This document shows, in pieces, positions 26,575 to 34,398 of a stretch of DNA of 38,725 bases (within the stretch, counting starts at the first letter, position 1; each line of letters opens with the position of its first letter). The notes below the pieces were generated by a model. It saw nothing but the letters and a program-made list of their open reading frames with translations. It did no database searches and was not told the DNA's origin. Both the position numbers and the translations under genes were made by a program. The DNA comes from Chrysochromulina tobinii (lineage: Eukaryota; Haptophyta; Prymnesiales; Chrysochromulinaceae), in NCBI GenBank assembly GCA_001275005.1, contig JWZX01001689.1, forward strand, positions 1 through 38,725, in the 5' to 3' direction.

Positions 26575-28383
26575 ATGGCGACGTGGATAGGGGATGTTGC
26601 AACAGTCGCTTTCGACAATACGGACGGCCGCTTCGACGATCCCGACTCCGACGATGAGGAGAAGGATGCGGACGGCCGCTTCGACACTACCGAGTCAACA
26701 GATCCCTATGCCGAATTCGACCATGAGGGCCCTCTGCATCTGTACGCTCCTGGCGCTGACCCCGACGGAGACTTACCCGAACCAGAAGATTTTGATGCGC
26801 TTTTCTATGGCGACGAAGATAACGTCACGCTAACGACGTTCGCCGATAACGATGCAGTTGCAACCGCTCGGGACGAGGCAGGCGCAGGCTCTGCAGACGG
26901 CGAAGCCGCCGACACCGAGCCCGACATGGCTGCAGGCACTGAGGATGGCGCGGCCGCAGCGAAGAGGCGAGAAGCAAATCGCAAGAAGCGCCAGAAGCAG
27001 AAGGCAAAGAAGACACCGCAGCAGCCGCCGGAAGCGCGGGATACGTTGCAGCTGAGAATGGAGTCTTCGACATCGAGCTCCACCTCGAGCGCCGCCGCAA
27101 TCGCCGAGGCTGGGCGACAAACCGCCGAGGCAGGGCGGCAAACCGTGAGCCGGCACCAGCGACGGCTGGTGATGCAGCGCCAAAAAGAAGCCGACTCCAA
27201 GGTGGCCAACGCGGACCTCTTCGTCAATCAGCTCCAGCTGCTCCCTTTCCTCGTCCAGGCCTCACAAGCAGGCGTGCAAGGGCAGCTGGATGTACTCGAG
27301 TACGTCGTCGCGGGACCGGGCGGAGCGGCAGGCGCAGCAGGGGCGGCGCCCTCGAGAGTGATCCGCATCGCGCAATACCCGCAGGGCGTTGGGTGTGCGG
27401 CGACGGCGGGCAAGGCTGCGTGGGGCTGGCGCGTGTGGGACGGTGCCAAGGCGCTCGCGCGCGTCCTCGAGAGACACCCGACTCTGGTGCACCGTGCAGT
27501 CGTCCTCGAGTTGGGTGCTGGCGCTGGTCTCGCCTCTCTCGCGGCCGCGCGGCTGGGTGCTCGTGCGGTGCTCGCGACAGACTTGCCGGAAGCGCTGCCG
27601 CTGCTCATACACAACCTTGAGCGCAACGGTGCTCGTGTGCTGAAGGCGTGTGCGCGCGCGCCTGGCGGCGTGTGCTGCCCAAGCGGGCATGCGCTCAAAG
27701 CGTCTCTTGCTGCGACTGAGGACCACATGTGTAACGTGTGCGGATTGGAAGACGCTCTCGCGGCAGGCATCGAGCAGGGCGATCCCGTGCATGCATGCCG
27801 CCTGTGCGACTTTGATGTATGTGGCAAGTGCGCGGATCGCGCCGTGGCGGGCGAGTGGTCTGCGCTGCCTGGTTGGTGGAAGCTCACGTGCGAGGGTTTC
27901 ATCACGGGCGTGGGCACTTGGCACCTCCCGCCTTCAAGCGCGCCTTCAAGCGCCGACAGCGGCGGCGGTGGTGGCGAGAGCACGAGCGAGAGCACGAGCG
28001 AAGGAGCTCGGTTGATAGCGGCACCCTGGGATTTGCTGGCCGCAGGGGGCGTGGCCGACCGAGCCGACGCGCTGCTCAACGAGGTGCTCGAGCAATCGGG
28101 CGCGCTGCCATCGCTTATCCTTGTGGCGGATGTCTCGTGCAGCGCGGCTCTCATTCAACCGCTCGTCGCTTCGCTCGTGGCGCTGCGGGCGCGGCTACCG
28201 AGCGGTGCGATCGCACTGATGGCGCACGAGAAGCGCGAGGCCAAGGTGGATGCGGCCCTCGAGGCCGCCTTCGACGCGGCCAAGCTCAAGAGGGAGCCGA
28301 TCGAGATTCCGAGCGGTGTGCAGTCCGACGCGGACGCGAAGCGCGCGCGCCTGCGCTTGTGGCGAGTCCCGCTCACTCTGTAG
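26575..28383 (+). CDS. METTL21-like (Methyltransferase_16) enzyme with inserted zinc-binding module
   Basis: A 602-residue protein from ATG 26575 (acaATGg). The acidic N-terminus (1-115) and a Lys/Arg cluster (about 127-143) precede a lysine-methyltransferase-type Rossmann fold: GKAAWGWRVWDGAKALARVL, motif I VVLELGAGAGLASLAAARLGA (about 310-330), LATDLPEALPLLIHNLERNG (motif II), and later LILVADVSCSAALIQPLV with D519 (motif IV) and GAIALMAHEKRE. Between motifs II and IV sits an insertion with C367/C368, H372, C386, C389, H406, C408, C411, C416 and C419 in a CxxxH...CxxC...HxCxxCxxxxCxxC pattern, resembling DC1/ZZ-like zinc modules. Known relatives methylate lysines on chaperones or translation factors. 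Substrate unknown; the insert may recognise it. Confidence 0.85.
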   Translation: MATWIGDVATVAFDNTDGRFDDPDSDDEEKDADGRFDTTESTDPYAEFDHEGPLHLYAPGADPDGDLPEPEDFDALFYGDEDNVTLTTFADNDAVATARDEAGAGSADGEAADTEPDMAAGTEDGAAAAKRREANRKKRQKQKAKKTPQQPPEARDTLQLRMESSTSSSTSSAAAIAEAGRQTAEAGRQTVSRHQRRLVMQRQKEADSKVANADLFVNQLQLLPFLVQASQAGVQGQLDVLEYVVAGPGGAAGAAGAAPSRVIRIAQYPQGVGCAATAGKAAWGWRVWDGAKALARVLERHPTLVHRAVVLELGAGAGLASLAAARLGARAVLATDLPEALPLLIHNLERNGARVLKACARAPGGVCCPSGHALKASLAATEDHMCNVCGLEDALAAGIEQGDPVHACRLCDFDVCGKCADRAVAGEWSALPGWWKLTCEGFITGVGTWHLPPSSAPSSADSGGGGGESTSESTSEGARLIAAPWDLLAAGGVADRADALLNEVLEQSGALPSLILVADVSCSAALIQPLVASLVALRARLPSGAIALMAHEKREAKVDAALEAAFDAAKLKREPIEIPSGVQSDADAKRARLRLWRVPLTL

Positions 28384-28433
28384 TTCAAAATCTTTAGTAG
28401 AAAGTCGACTCCGGTACATATGTTCACAGAACC

Positions 28434-28496
28434 ATTCACGCCAAGCAAGCAAGCAAGCTTGCTTGCTTGCTTGCTTGCTTGCTTGCATTCACGCCA
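28434..28496. repeat. Palindromic AAGC/CTTG array flanked by 10-bp direct repeats
   Basis: A short (CAAG)n run turns directly into a longer (CTTG)n run, so it can fold on itself. The pair ATTCACGCCA at 28434-28443 and 28487-28496 brackets a 43-bp insert, like a target-site duplication. Confidence 0.88.
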
Positions 28497-28588
28497 GGGC
28501 ATCTTCGACCTCAACGTTCACACACTGAGTCACACACTGTCGCCGAAAAGAATCGCACAAGCGCACCCACAAGGCGTCGCTCCTTTCC

Positions 28589-29842
28589 ATGCATGGAGCG
28601 ACCATCCTAGGCAGTGACCGCATCTTCTGGCGCGGTGGCCATACCGCCCTCGGCTGGGGAAGTCCGCTCGGCAAGCTGCACAAAGAGGGCCTTCGTGTGC
28701 TTGAGACGGTGGGATTTGAAGAGGTCGAACGTGGTTCGCCACGGCTACCAGCCCTCTTCTGGTGCACGAGGAGGGCTGCCGATTTTCCGGCTCTGGGCGA
28801 TCGCCTGCCCCTTATCCGCCCATTGCCACAGTCGTGCACATCTGCATTGGACGACAAACTACGCTGCGCCCGACTGCTCAACGCCGCCGGCTTTGTGAAG
28901 GATCGACTCGCTCCCGAAACCTTTGTGAGCCTTTCTGCGATGCGCCATGAGCTGCGCCAGCGAGCGCGCAGCACGGGAGCGGAGGAAGGGTGTCTGTACT
29001 TCCTGAAGCACCGGCTCGGCGTCAAGGGGCAGGCTGTGACGCCGCTGCGGGAGCGCGCGCTGCTTGACTGGCTGGAGGCACGGCCCTGGCGCGAAGGCGA
29101 CTTCGTCGTGCAGCGCGAGGTTCCGCCAGCACTGAGCATAGACGGCCACAAATTTGTGATGCGATGCCACGTTCTCGTGGCATGCCGCGTTTCGGCACCA
29201 CCGGCCGCCTGGCTGCATGGCGATGTGATCGTGCTCACGCACGCCGTCCCTTACACACATGACACTGACAACAAAGCTGCTCATGTTAGCCAAAGCGGCC
29301 GCCATCACCCGCCACCGAAGCTGCTCAGTGAGCTCGGGAACGAGCACCCTGGGGCAAGCCCCGGCCTGCCGCCGCGCCTGCAGTACCTAGTCTCGCGCAC
29401 GATTGCAGCCGCAGCGCCCGATCTCATTCCCGAGGAGCGCTGCCCGCGTGCCACTCTCTACTCCCTCATGGGCTTTGACGTGGCGCTCGATTCCAATGGG
29501 TCCCCACAGCTGCTCGAGGTCAATGCGTACCCTGCGATCGCCGACGGCACTATGAGCAAGGTGCCCTCGAGCGTGTATACGCGCTTGGTTCGAGATGTCG
29601 TTAGCCTTCTGATCCTGCCAGCGCTGGATGGGGTGGCACCGGTCGCGGGCGGCTTCATCAGCCTGCCCGAGGCCTTCACGACTCATGTTGCGACTGCTGG
29701 GGGGGTCGGGGGGGGGGCAGTACAATGGTTAGAGTCGATACGCAGAACAGGTGAGTCACATGATACTGACAGTGCATGTGTTGGCGCATCCGTGACGGGT
29801 TTGGAATGTAGGGTGACAAACAAGGGCGAAAGGCCCTTGTGA
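28589..29842 (+). CDS. Tubulin-tyrosine-ligase-like (TTL/TTLL) family protein
   Basis: ATP-grasp amino-acid ligase of the TTL family, which adds tyrosine, glutamate or glycine to tubulin or other proteins. Family segments: CLYFLKHRLGVKGQAVTPL, FVVQREVPPALSIDGHKFVMRCHVLVA (about residues 171-198, the Q-E..P..I.GhKF.R.yvL motif), and LYSLMGFDVALDSNGSPQLLEVNAYPAI (about 290-315) with the metal-binding E-x-N. Start ATG 28589, 417 aa. The ~70 residues after VRDVVSLLILPAL are atypical and include a poly-G coded stretch. AACAGgtgagt at 29745-29755 could be a donor, so the true C-terminus may differ. With the PPP1R42-like gene this supports a cell with cilia or flagella. Confidence 0.82.
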   Translation: MHGATILGSDRIFWRGGHTALGWGSPLGKLHKEGLRVLETVGFEEVERGSPRLPALFWCTRRAADFPALGDRLPLIRPLPQSCTSALDDKLRCARLLNAAGFVKDRLAPETFVSLSAMRHELRQRARSTGAEEGCLYFLKHRLGVKGQAVTPLRERALLDWLEARPWREGDFVVQREVPPALSIDGHKFVMRCHVLVACRVSAPPAAWLHGDVIVLTHAVPYTHDTDNKAAHVSQSGRHHPPPKLLSELGNEHPGASPGLPPRLQYLVSRTIAAAAPDLIPEERCPRATLYSLMGFDVALDSNGSPQLLEVNAYPAIADGTMSKVPSSVYTRLVRDVVSLLILPALDGVAPVAGGFISLPEAFTTHVATAGGVGGGAVQWLESIRRTGESHDTDSACVGASVTGLECRVTNKGERPL

Positions 29843-29998
29843 CCGGAACGTTGGACATTGCGAAACTCTTCCTCGAAAACGTTTCAACGCAAACACGACA
29901 AAACGAGCTCCTCATGTGTTTGACACTCGTGTGGCTGTTTTTGTGCAAGGAGGCGCACGAGCGTTCACGTCTGTCTGCAATAACCGCTTTCCCTGCAC

Positions 29999-30751
29999 AT
30001 GGGGAAGAAAGGTGGCAAGAAGGGCGGCAAGTCGCCCAAGAAGGAGAAGGGACCCAAGGAGGATAAACCGGCAGTCTTATACGTCGATCACGCAAAGTGG
30101 GTGCGGCCAGAGACGCCGCCGCCAAAGGATTATGAGCTGCCGACAGAGGTGAAGTTGGCGGCGCTGGAGGGTAACACTCAGCGTGTCTTGCGATGGCTCG
30201 ACGAGGACAACGGCCACGTGGACGCGCAGTGGTTCAGGTCCATCGCGTGGATGCAGCCAGCAGCAGCTCATCAAGGCTTTACGTTGCTCATGTGCGCGGC
30301 TTCATCGCGGGCGGAGAAGCTCGTGACGCTGCTGCTCGACGAAGGGGCGTCGATTGATATGCAGGATGCCGCCGGCGACACGGCCCTCATGCACGCGGCT
30401 AGAGCGCGGCTCCGCGGCTATGGCAATCACGATGCGACGGATCGCATCGTGCTCACGCTCATGGAGCGTGGCTCATCGCTCACACTCAATAATCGAAGAG
30501 GCGAAAGTGTGAGTACCATGATCAATTCGCAGTTTGTGGTCAGCCGACCCCGGTCAGCTGACGCGAAGCCCGAAGTTCCCATCAGGCTGCTCACCGGTGG
30601 CGGCTCGCGACCCCTGTCGGCGTCCGCTGCCTATCTTTCTCCGCGTATGCAGGAGTCCAAAATGTCGACTCTGTCGACGGCGGGCGGAGTGCACACAGCG
30701 CAGAGATACCTTGATCGGCAAGGTTACCTTGCTCGCGGCGGCTTGAAATGA
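29999..30751 (+). CDS. Ankyrin-repeat protein with Lys-rich N-terminus
   Basis: A 250-residue protein from ATG 29999, beginning with a Lys/Gly-rich tail (MGKKGGKKGGKSPKKEKG). Ankyrin-type helices follow: LPTEVKLAALEGNTQRVLRWLDE, then QGFTLLMCAASSRAEKLVTLLLDEGASIDMQDAAGDTALMHAARARLRG and IVLTLMERGSSLTLNNRRGES. That is about three repeats with the TLLM/TALMHAA consensus. The C-terminus is Ser-rich, with RPLSASAAYLSPR. Ankyrins bind proteins; the partner is unknown. It starts 156 bp after the TTL-like gene on the same strand. Confidence 0.8.
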   Translation: MGKKGGKKGGKSPKKEKGPKEDKPAVLYVDHAKWVRPETPPPKDYELPTEVKLAALEGNTQRVLRWLDEDNGHVDAQWFRSIAWMQPAAAHQGFTLLMCAASSRAEKLVTLLLDEGASIDMQDAAGDTALMHAARARLRGYGNHDATDRIVLTLMERGSSLTLNNRRGESVSTMINSQFVVSRPRSADAKPEVPIRLLTGGGSRPLSASAAYLSPRMQESKMSTLSTAGGVHTAQRYLDRQGYLARGGLK

Positions 30752-31199
30752 TGCAACAGCCTCGTCTATAGATCTTAGCGAATGCCCGTAGGCGGATTTT
30801 GGATTTATCATCAATCATGGTATAAGGTATTCGGCGAATTCCTAAATAAAATTCGTTAATTGTCGAACGTCCATATTTCATCTCTAATGCTGTGAGCCCG
30901 CCGAATCCCGAATGCGAGAATAGTAGCTTTCGTCATTGCCATGTGTGGTTATAATCCTGGGGCTTATCTGTAACGAATAGTATCCCCCCGGAATGCGAAA
31001 ATAGTAAACGGATATCATGATATCATAGAGAGGCGCGCGAGCTATGCCCGCTAGAGACCGACCGCAGAATGGCCTGAGGCGTCCAGGCTGAGACGCATCA
31101 GGAGGGCTATCGTTTGCTTCAAAGGAGTTATCCGTAACTCCTTGCTGCTTCGTGCCCGTGGACATCTGGCTCTGTGGATGTGTCTCGCGGACTTGCACA
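30752..31199. other. Intergenic region between convergent genes, AT-richer
   Basis: No supported gene. It contains a 14-bp palindrome GATATCATGATATC (31011-31024) and two similar AATGCGA(G/A)AATAGTA stretches near 30911 and 30992. Confidence 0.6.
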
Positions 31200-31847
31200 T
31201 CACGGAAGCTCGTCGGCACCGGTGTCCTCGACGACGTTCATTGGCTTCTTGTCGGCGCGGATACCTTCGATCTCCACGTGGAAGTCACCCGCAACGCCCT
31301 CTACCCAGAGCTGCACCTGCGAGATCGACGCGAGCGAGTAGTGATTCGGTGGGTCGTGCGAGGTGGGTTCGCCCGTGGAGGGTGACCACTTGTCGGTGAA
31401 GGCATCCCATGGCAGGAAGACGGTGGTAAACCCGTTGCTGTGCTTCGCCGTGAAGTTCGCCTTGTAAGTGCCAAACTGGCATCTATACGGGTCGATGTGA
31501 GTATCGCAGAAGGCAACCTTGAATTGGGTCACGTTGCCCTTTACGTTACGCAAGGTTACTGTGAGACCGTCCTCTTTCGCGACGTTCGGGAATTTGGCGG
31601 TTCCGAGCGTCGGATCCTCCGTCATCGCGATGGTGAAACCCGGTGCCCCGAGCGAAGGGACGATGCGGCACTCGCCGATCCACTCGCCAACCTGCTTGCC
31701 CAGGTGAGTCGTCGTGTTCTTCAGAGTGGAGACGCTCTGACCACCCATGACCGGATCGTTTTCGACATGCCACCTGTGGATCGTGTTACCGAAGGTGGCG
31801 AGATCTATGGCGGACAGGGGGGCCGCGAGCACCAAGAAGAGCGCCAT
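31200..31847 (-). CDS. Secreted CIA30-domain protein
   Basis: A 215-residue protein with a short signal peptide (MALFLVLAAPLSA). The mature part matches the CIA30 fold (complex I intermediate-associated protein 30, a galactose-binding-like beta-sandwich): IHRWHVENDPVMGGQSVSTL is the signature WxxxNDxVMGG, followed by GEWIGECRIVPSLGAPGFTI and, near the C-terminus, SISQVQLWVEGVAGDFHVEIEGIRA. True CIA30 is a mitochondrial assembly factor. Algae also have secreted CIA30-domain proteins of unknown role, and the signal peptide places this one there. Its upstream side is the (CAAGT)n array starting about 40 bp from the ATG. Confidence 0.85.
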   Translation of the reverse strand: MALFLVLAAPLSAIDLATFGNTIHRWHVENDPVMGGQSVSTLKNTTTHLGKQVGEWIGECRIVPSLGAPGFTIAMTEDPTLGTAKFPNVAKEDGLTVTLRNVKGNVTQFKVAFCDTHIDPYRCQFGTYKANFTAKHSNGFTTVFLPWDAFTDKWSPSTGEPTSHDPPNHYSLASISQVQLWVEGVAGDFHVEIEGIRADKKPMNVVEDTGADELP

Positions 31848-32445
31848 GACGGGGCAGCTCAGCCCGGGCCCCTCGGGGAAAAGGCGAAGTCAAGTCAAGT
31901 CAAGTCAAGTCAAGTCGAGTCAAGTCAAGTCAAGTCAAGTCAAGTCAAGTCAAGTCAAGTCAAGTCAAGTCAAGTCAAGTCAAGTCAAGTCAAGTCAACG
32001 AGTCAAGTATAGGAGCACATTCCAAGGGGCTGGACATTTGCTAGGTTTCCGTGCTTGTCGTCGACTTGAGACGAAACACGGTCAGCCCGAGACGCCAGTC
32101 CAAGGGTTTTGTAATATATCAGTCCCCCCCTGGGGCCCTGGGCTACAATTGTAGTTGGAGAACGGTGAAGTGCAGTGTCTGAGGTAGAGCTCTGAGGACT
32201 GTTTGCGACGGACTGAGCAGTCCATTGGAGCATTCAGACACACTTCTTGAGGACCTGTGAGCAGATCATTTTAATATCGATTCCTCCGTCTCCTCCCCCA
32301 TCTCCCCTCGTCATGACGTCATGCCTCGTCAAAACAGATTCCCCAGTAGCGAGAATTTCCAATTACCGAATTAGGAGATACCAAGTACCGATTTAGGAGA
32401 TCAAGTGATGCTCATTCGATACACACAAATCTCCTTTGCGACAAA
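31848..32445. other. Intergenic region dominated by a pentanucleotide array
   Basis: Lies between the divergent CIA30 gene and the possible gene at 32446. Besides the array it has near-duplicate ATTACCGAATTAGGAGAT / AGTACCGATTTAGGAGAT around 32363-32402. No gene seen. Confidence 0.6.
31887..31997. repeat. (CAAGT)n microsatellite, about 22 units
   Basis: Perfect CAAGT units except one CGAGT near 31916, followed by a degenerate end to about 32010. It is the longest member of a motif family dispersed in this window. Confidence 0.95.
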
Positions 32446-32826
32446 ATGTCATTCGCCCTCACAAGACATCCAATGATCCATCCGGACCAGCTCGGTGAGG
32501 CCTATATCGTCCAATGGGACACATCCATGCCATCCGCAAGGATCCTTCGCCCGAGCGCAAGGCAAAACACCGTGCGCGCGGTTGAGCCGAATGTGCTCCT
32601 GCAACCTCCCTTCAAGAAGATCGAGGAGCTTCACCAGCCGCAACCGCTCGAGCATTCGCTTCCGACCGTCGGTGGCTTCGTCCACACCTCGGTCTGGGAT
32701 CCACAAAGTGTCACGGCCACGTTGGTGAGTCCTGAATATACGTTCTGCGCCGCTCCCCGTCTCAGACCCGCGGGAGGGTGCGTACTGATTTCGATGCGCG
32801 CGACCAGTGCGCTGCTCCCGATATAA
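32446..32826 (+). CDS. Possible small protein or first exon, unknown
   Basis: A 126-codon frame with ATG at 32446. Composition is protein-like for the first ~93 residues (ALTRHPMIHPDQLGEAYIVQ, PPFKKIEELHQPQPLEHSLP, VGGFVHTSVWDPQSVTAT). A donor-like GGTGAGTCC at about 32722-32731 suggests that this could be the first exon of a longer gene, but I found no convincing next exon before the minus-strand gene at 33163. No family recognised. Confidence 0.35.
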   Translation: MSFALTRHPMIHPDQLGEAYIVQWDTSMPSARILRPSARQNTVRAVEPNVLLQPPFKKIEELHQPQPLEHSLPTVGGFVHTSVWDPQSVTATLVSPEYTFCAAPRLRPAGGCVLISMRATSALLPI

Positions 32827-33162
32827 GACCTCGGGCGCACTAGATCGAGGAGCGAATTGGAACCACATGCCGCATGCACATGCACATGGACACATGCACA
32901 TGCATATTCACCCAGGGTGTATGGGGCGCATACCTTCAGCAGTAACTGTGTCGTGCACCTGAGTCTCCTCAATGCTCCTTTCCCGGCCGAGCTCCTCAGA
33001 CCGTCGAGACAGGACGCGCACCCGGCACGCGACCGGCCTACACACGATTTAATCGCGCGACAAAATCATATCTCGAAACGCGTATAAGAGGGGAGTCTCA
33101 TAGCCCCTCTACTCACTACTGCCCTGACCCTCGCCGTGACATCCCGCCGCCGCCTCACAAGT
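32827..33162. other. Intergenic region with an ACATGC microsatellite
   Basis: Short ACATGC/ACATGG repeats at about 32873-32906. No gene supported. Confidence 0.6.
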
Positions 33163-34246
33163 TCAGACGTCGAAAGCAAGTGCAACCGTGAGCCACGCCC
33201 ATGGCACCTGCGCCGTATGACCGTGGCGGCAGATCGTGCACAGGCCGCCGTCAGAGCCGCCCGCCTGAGGCTGCTGTGTGGCGAGCTTCGCGCGGCGCTC
33301 GAAGGCAGCCTTGATGATGTTGGGCGTACGGTTGGGTGCGAGCGTGGTGGCGTGACGGCTCATCGAACCGATGAGGTCGTCGAGGGGCAGCACGCCGAGC
33401 AGCGCGCCGTTCGAGTCGAGCCGGCGCACTGCTTCGCTCATGGCCTCCACCGATGACTCGCCATCGCTGATGGCCTCTGATTGCATCTTGATTGCATCTT
33501 GATTGCATCTTGATTGCATCTGGGCGTCGAGATGATTCGCCATCGCACCCTGGACCGAGGACCAGATGCACGCACGGCACGCGACTCGCCCGCAGCGCAT
33601 GAAGGACCTGCCGATCGCGACCGCACTCGGGGTCGCTCTCGAAGTCAACGCCGCCCGTGAGCGAGTCGCCGCCGAGATCCACGCCCACCACACGATCTGG
33701 GCGCACCTCCGCGAGCGCCGTCGCGAACGCGCACGAGTTGGCCGCTGTCACGTCTGCCAACGCGGGCGGCGGGCTGCCCTTGCCATTGCGCGGAATGATG
33801 AAGAGCAACGGAGAGCCCTCGGCGCCGCGCGGCAGGCTCTGCTCGATGCGCGCCGAGCCATACGCGCCATCGGCCGGCTGCAGCGGCACCACCTCAGCCG
33901 GACAACGCCACAAGTGTGGTCCCAGCTGCACAAAGTCTTCAGGCATCGGTCGTGGCGAGACGCAATTTCCAAAGATGATGGTGGCGCCAGGCTCGGATAC
34001 CTGCTGCCACGCCTGTGCCACAGCGAGCGCGCCCAAGACGTCGCAGCCACCACCCATGCCAATTACGAGACCGCGCTCCGTCGACTTGAGCACTGGTAGA
34101 CTGAAGGTAGGAAGCGCGCGCGGCAGCAGGCCGTCATAGAATGCATCGCTCGCGATGCTCGCCAGAGGACGCGTGCGGCGGCGTGCGAGGCCGATCATGC
34201 TCGCCGCGACCACTGCAGAGAAGGCCAGTGTTGTCCCTTCCTTCAT
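33163..34246 (-). CDS. DUF1152-family protein, two exons
   Basis: Exon 1 (34246-33549) and exon 2 (33466-33163) join to 333 residues. The N-terminus has a hydrophobic segment (TLAFSAVVAASMIGLA), a possible anchor or signal. The DUF1152 pattern follows: RGLVIGMGGGCDVLGALAVAQAW, GNCVSPRPMP, RVVGVDLGGDSLTGGVDFESDPECGRDRQVLHAL, HLVLGPG/DGESSVEAM, NRTPNIIKAAF and a C-terminal CRHGHTAQVPWAWLTVAL. The splice lies in the middle of the conserved G-x-G-x-DGE segment. Without splicing, the frame upstream runs into GC-biased nonsense. Members are known in bacteria, archaea and some algae and are uncharacterised. The gene is divergent from the glycosyltransferase at 34399 with about 150 bp between the ATGs. 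Confidence 0.8.
33467..33548 (-). other. 82-bp intron in the DUF1152 gene, made of 11-bp repeats
   Basis: On the minus strand the donor is GG/GTGCGATGG and the acceptor GGCCATCAG/CGATGGC. Its length (82, or 1 mod 3) is what is needed to pass from exon 1's frame to exon 2's frame. Splicing gives LGPG-DGESSVEAM. CGATGGCGAATCATC just inside the intron is repeated as CGATGGCGAGTCATC at the start of exon 2. Confidence 0.75.
33478..33521. repeat. 11-bp tandem repeat x4 within the intron
   Basis: Four perfect copies of tgattgcatct. Same period and copy number as the array in COG4, with 8 of 11 bases alike to its cgatgccatct form. Confidence 0.95.
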
Positions 34247-34398
34247 GACGCTACTTACAGGTCATACAAAAAAGGGACACGAAGCTTTCCGATGCCCGCA
34301 CCAACTCATCACAACGCTGTGACGAGTCCCTGGATTAAATCTGCTCCTCAACCGACACATGCGTTCACACACCGACCGATACACAAACACTTCTCCAC

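Noticed and set aside
28441-28486. CRISPR-like or spacer-separated repeats
   Set aside because: The repeats here and elsewhere are plain tandem arrays without unique spacers and the genome is eukaryotic.
29745-29842. Intron beginning at the GTGAGT near 29750 in the TTL-like gene
   Set aside because: The donor is good, but I found no convincing acceptor and continuing exon before the ankyrin gene, so the open frame is kept.
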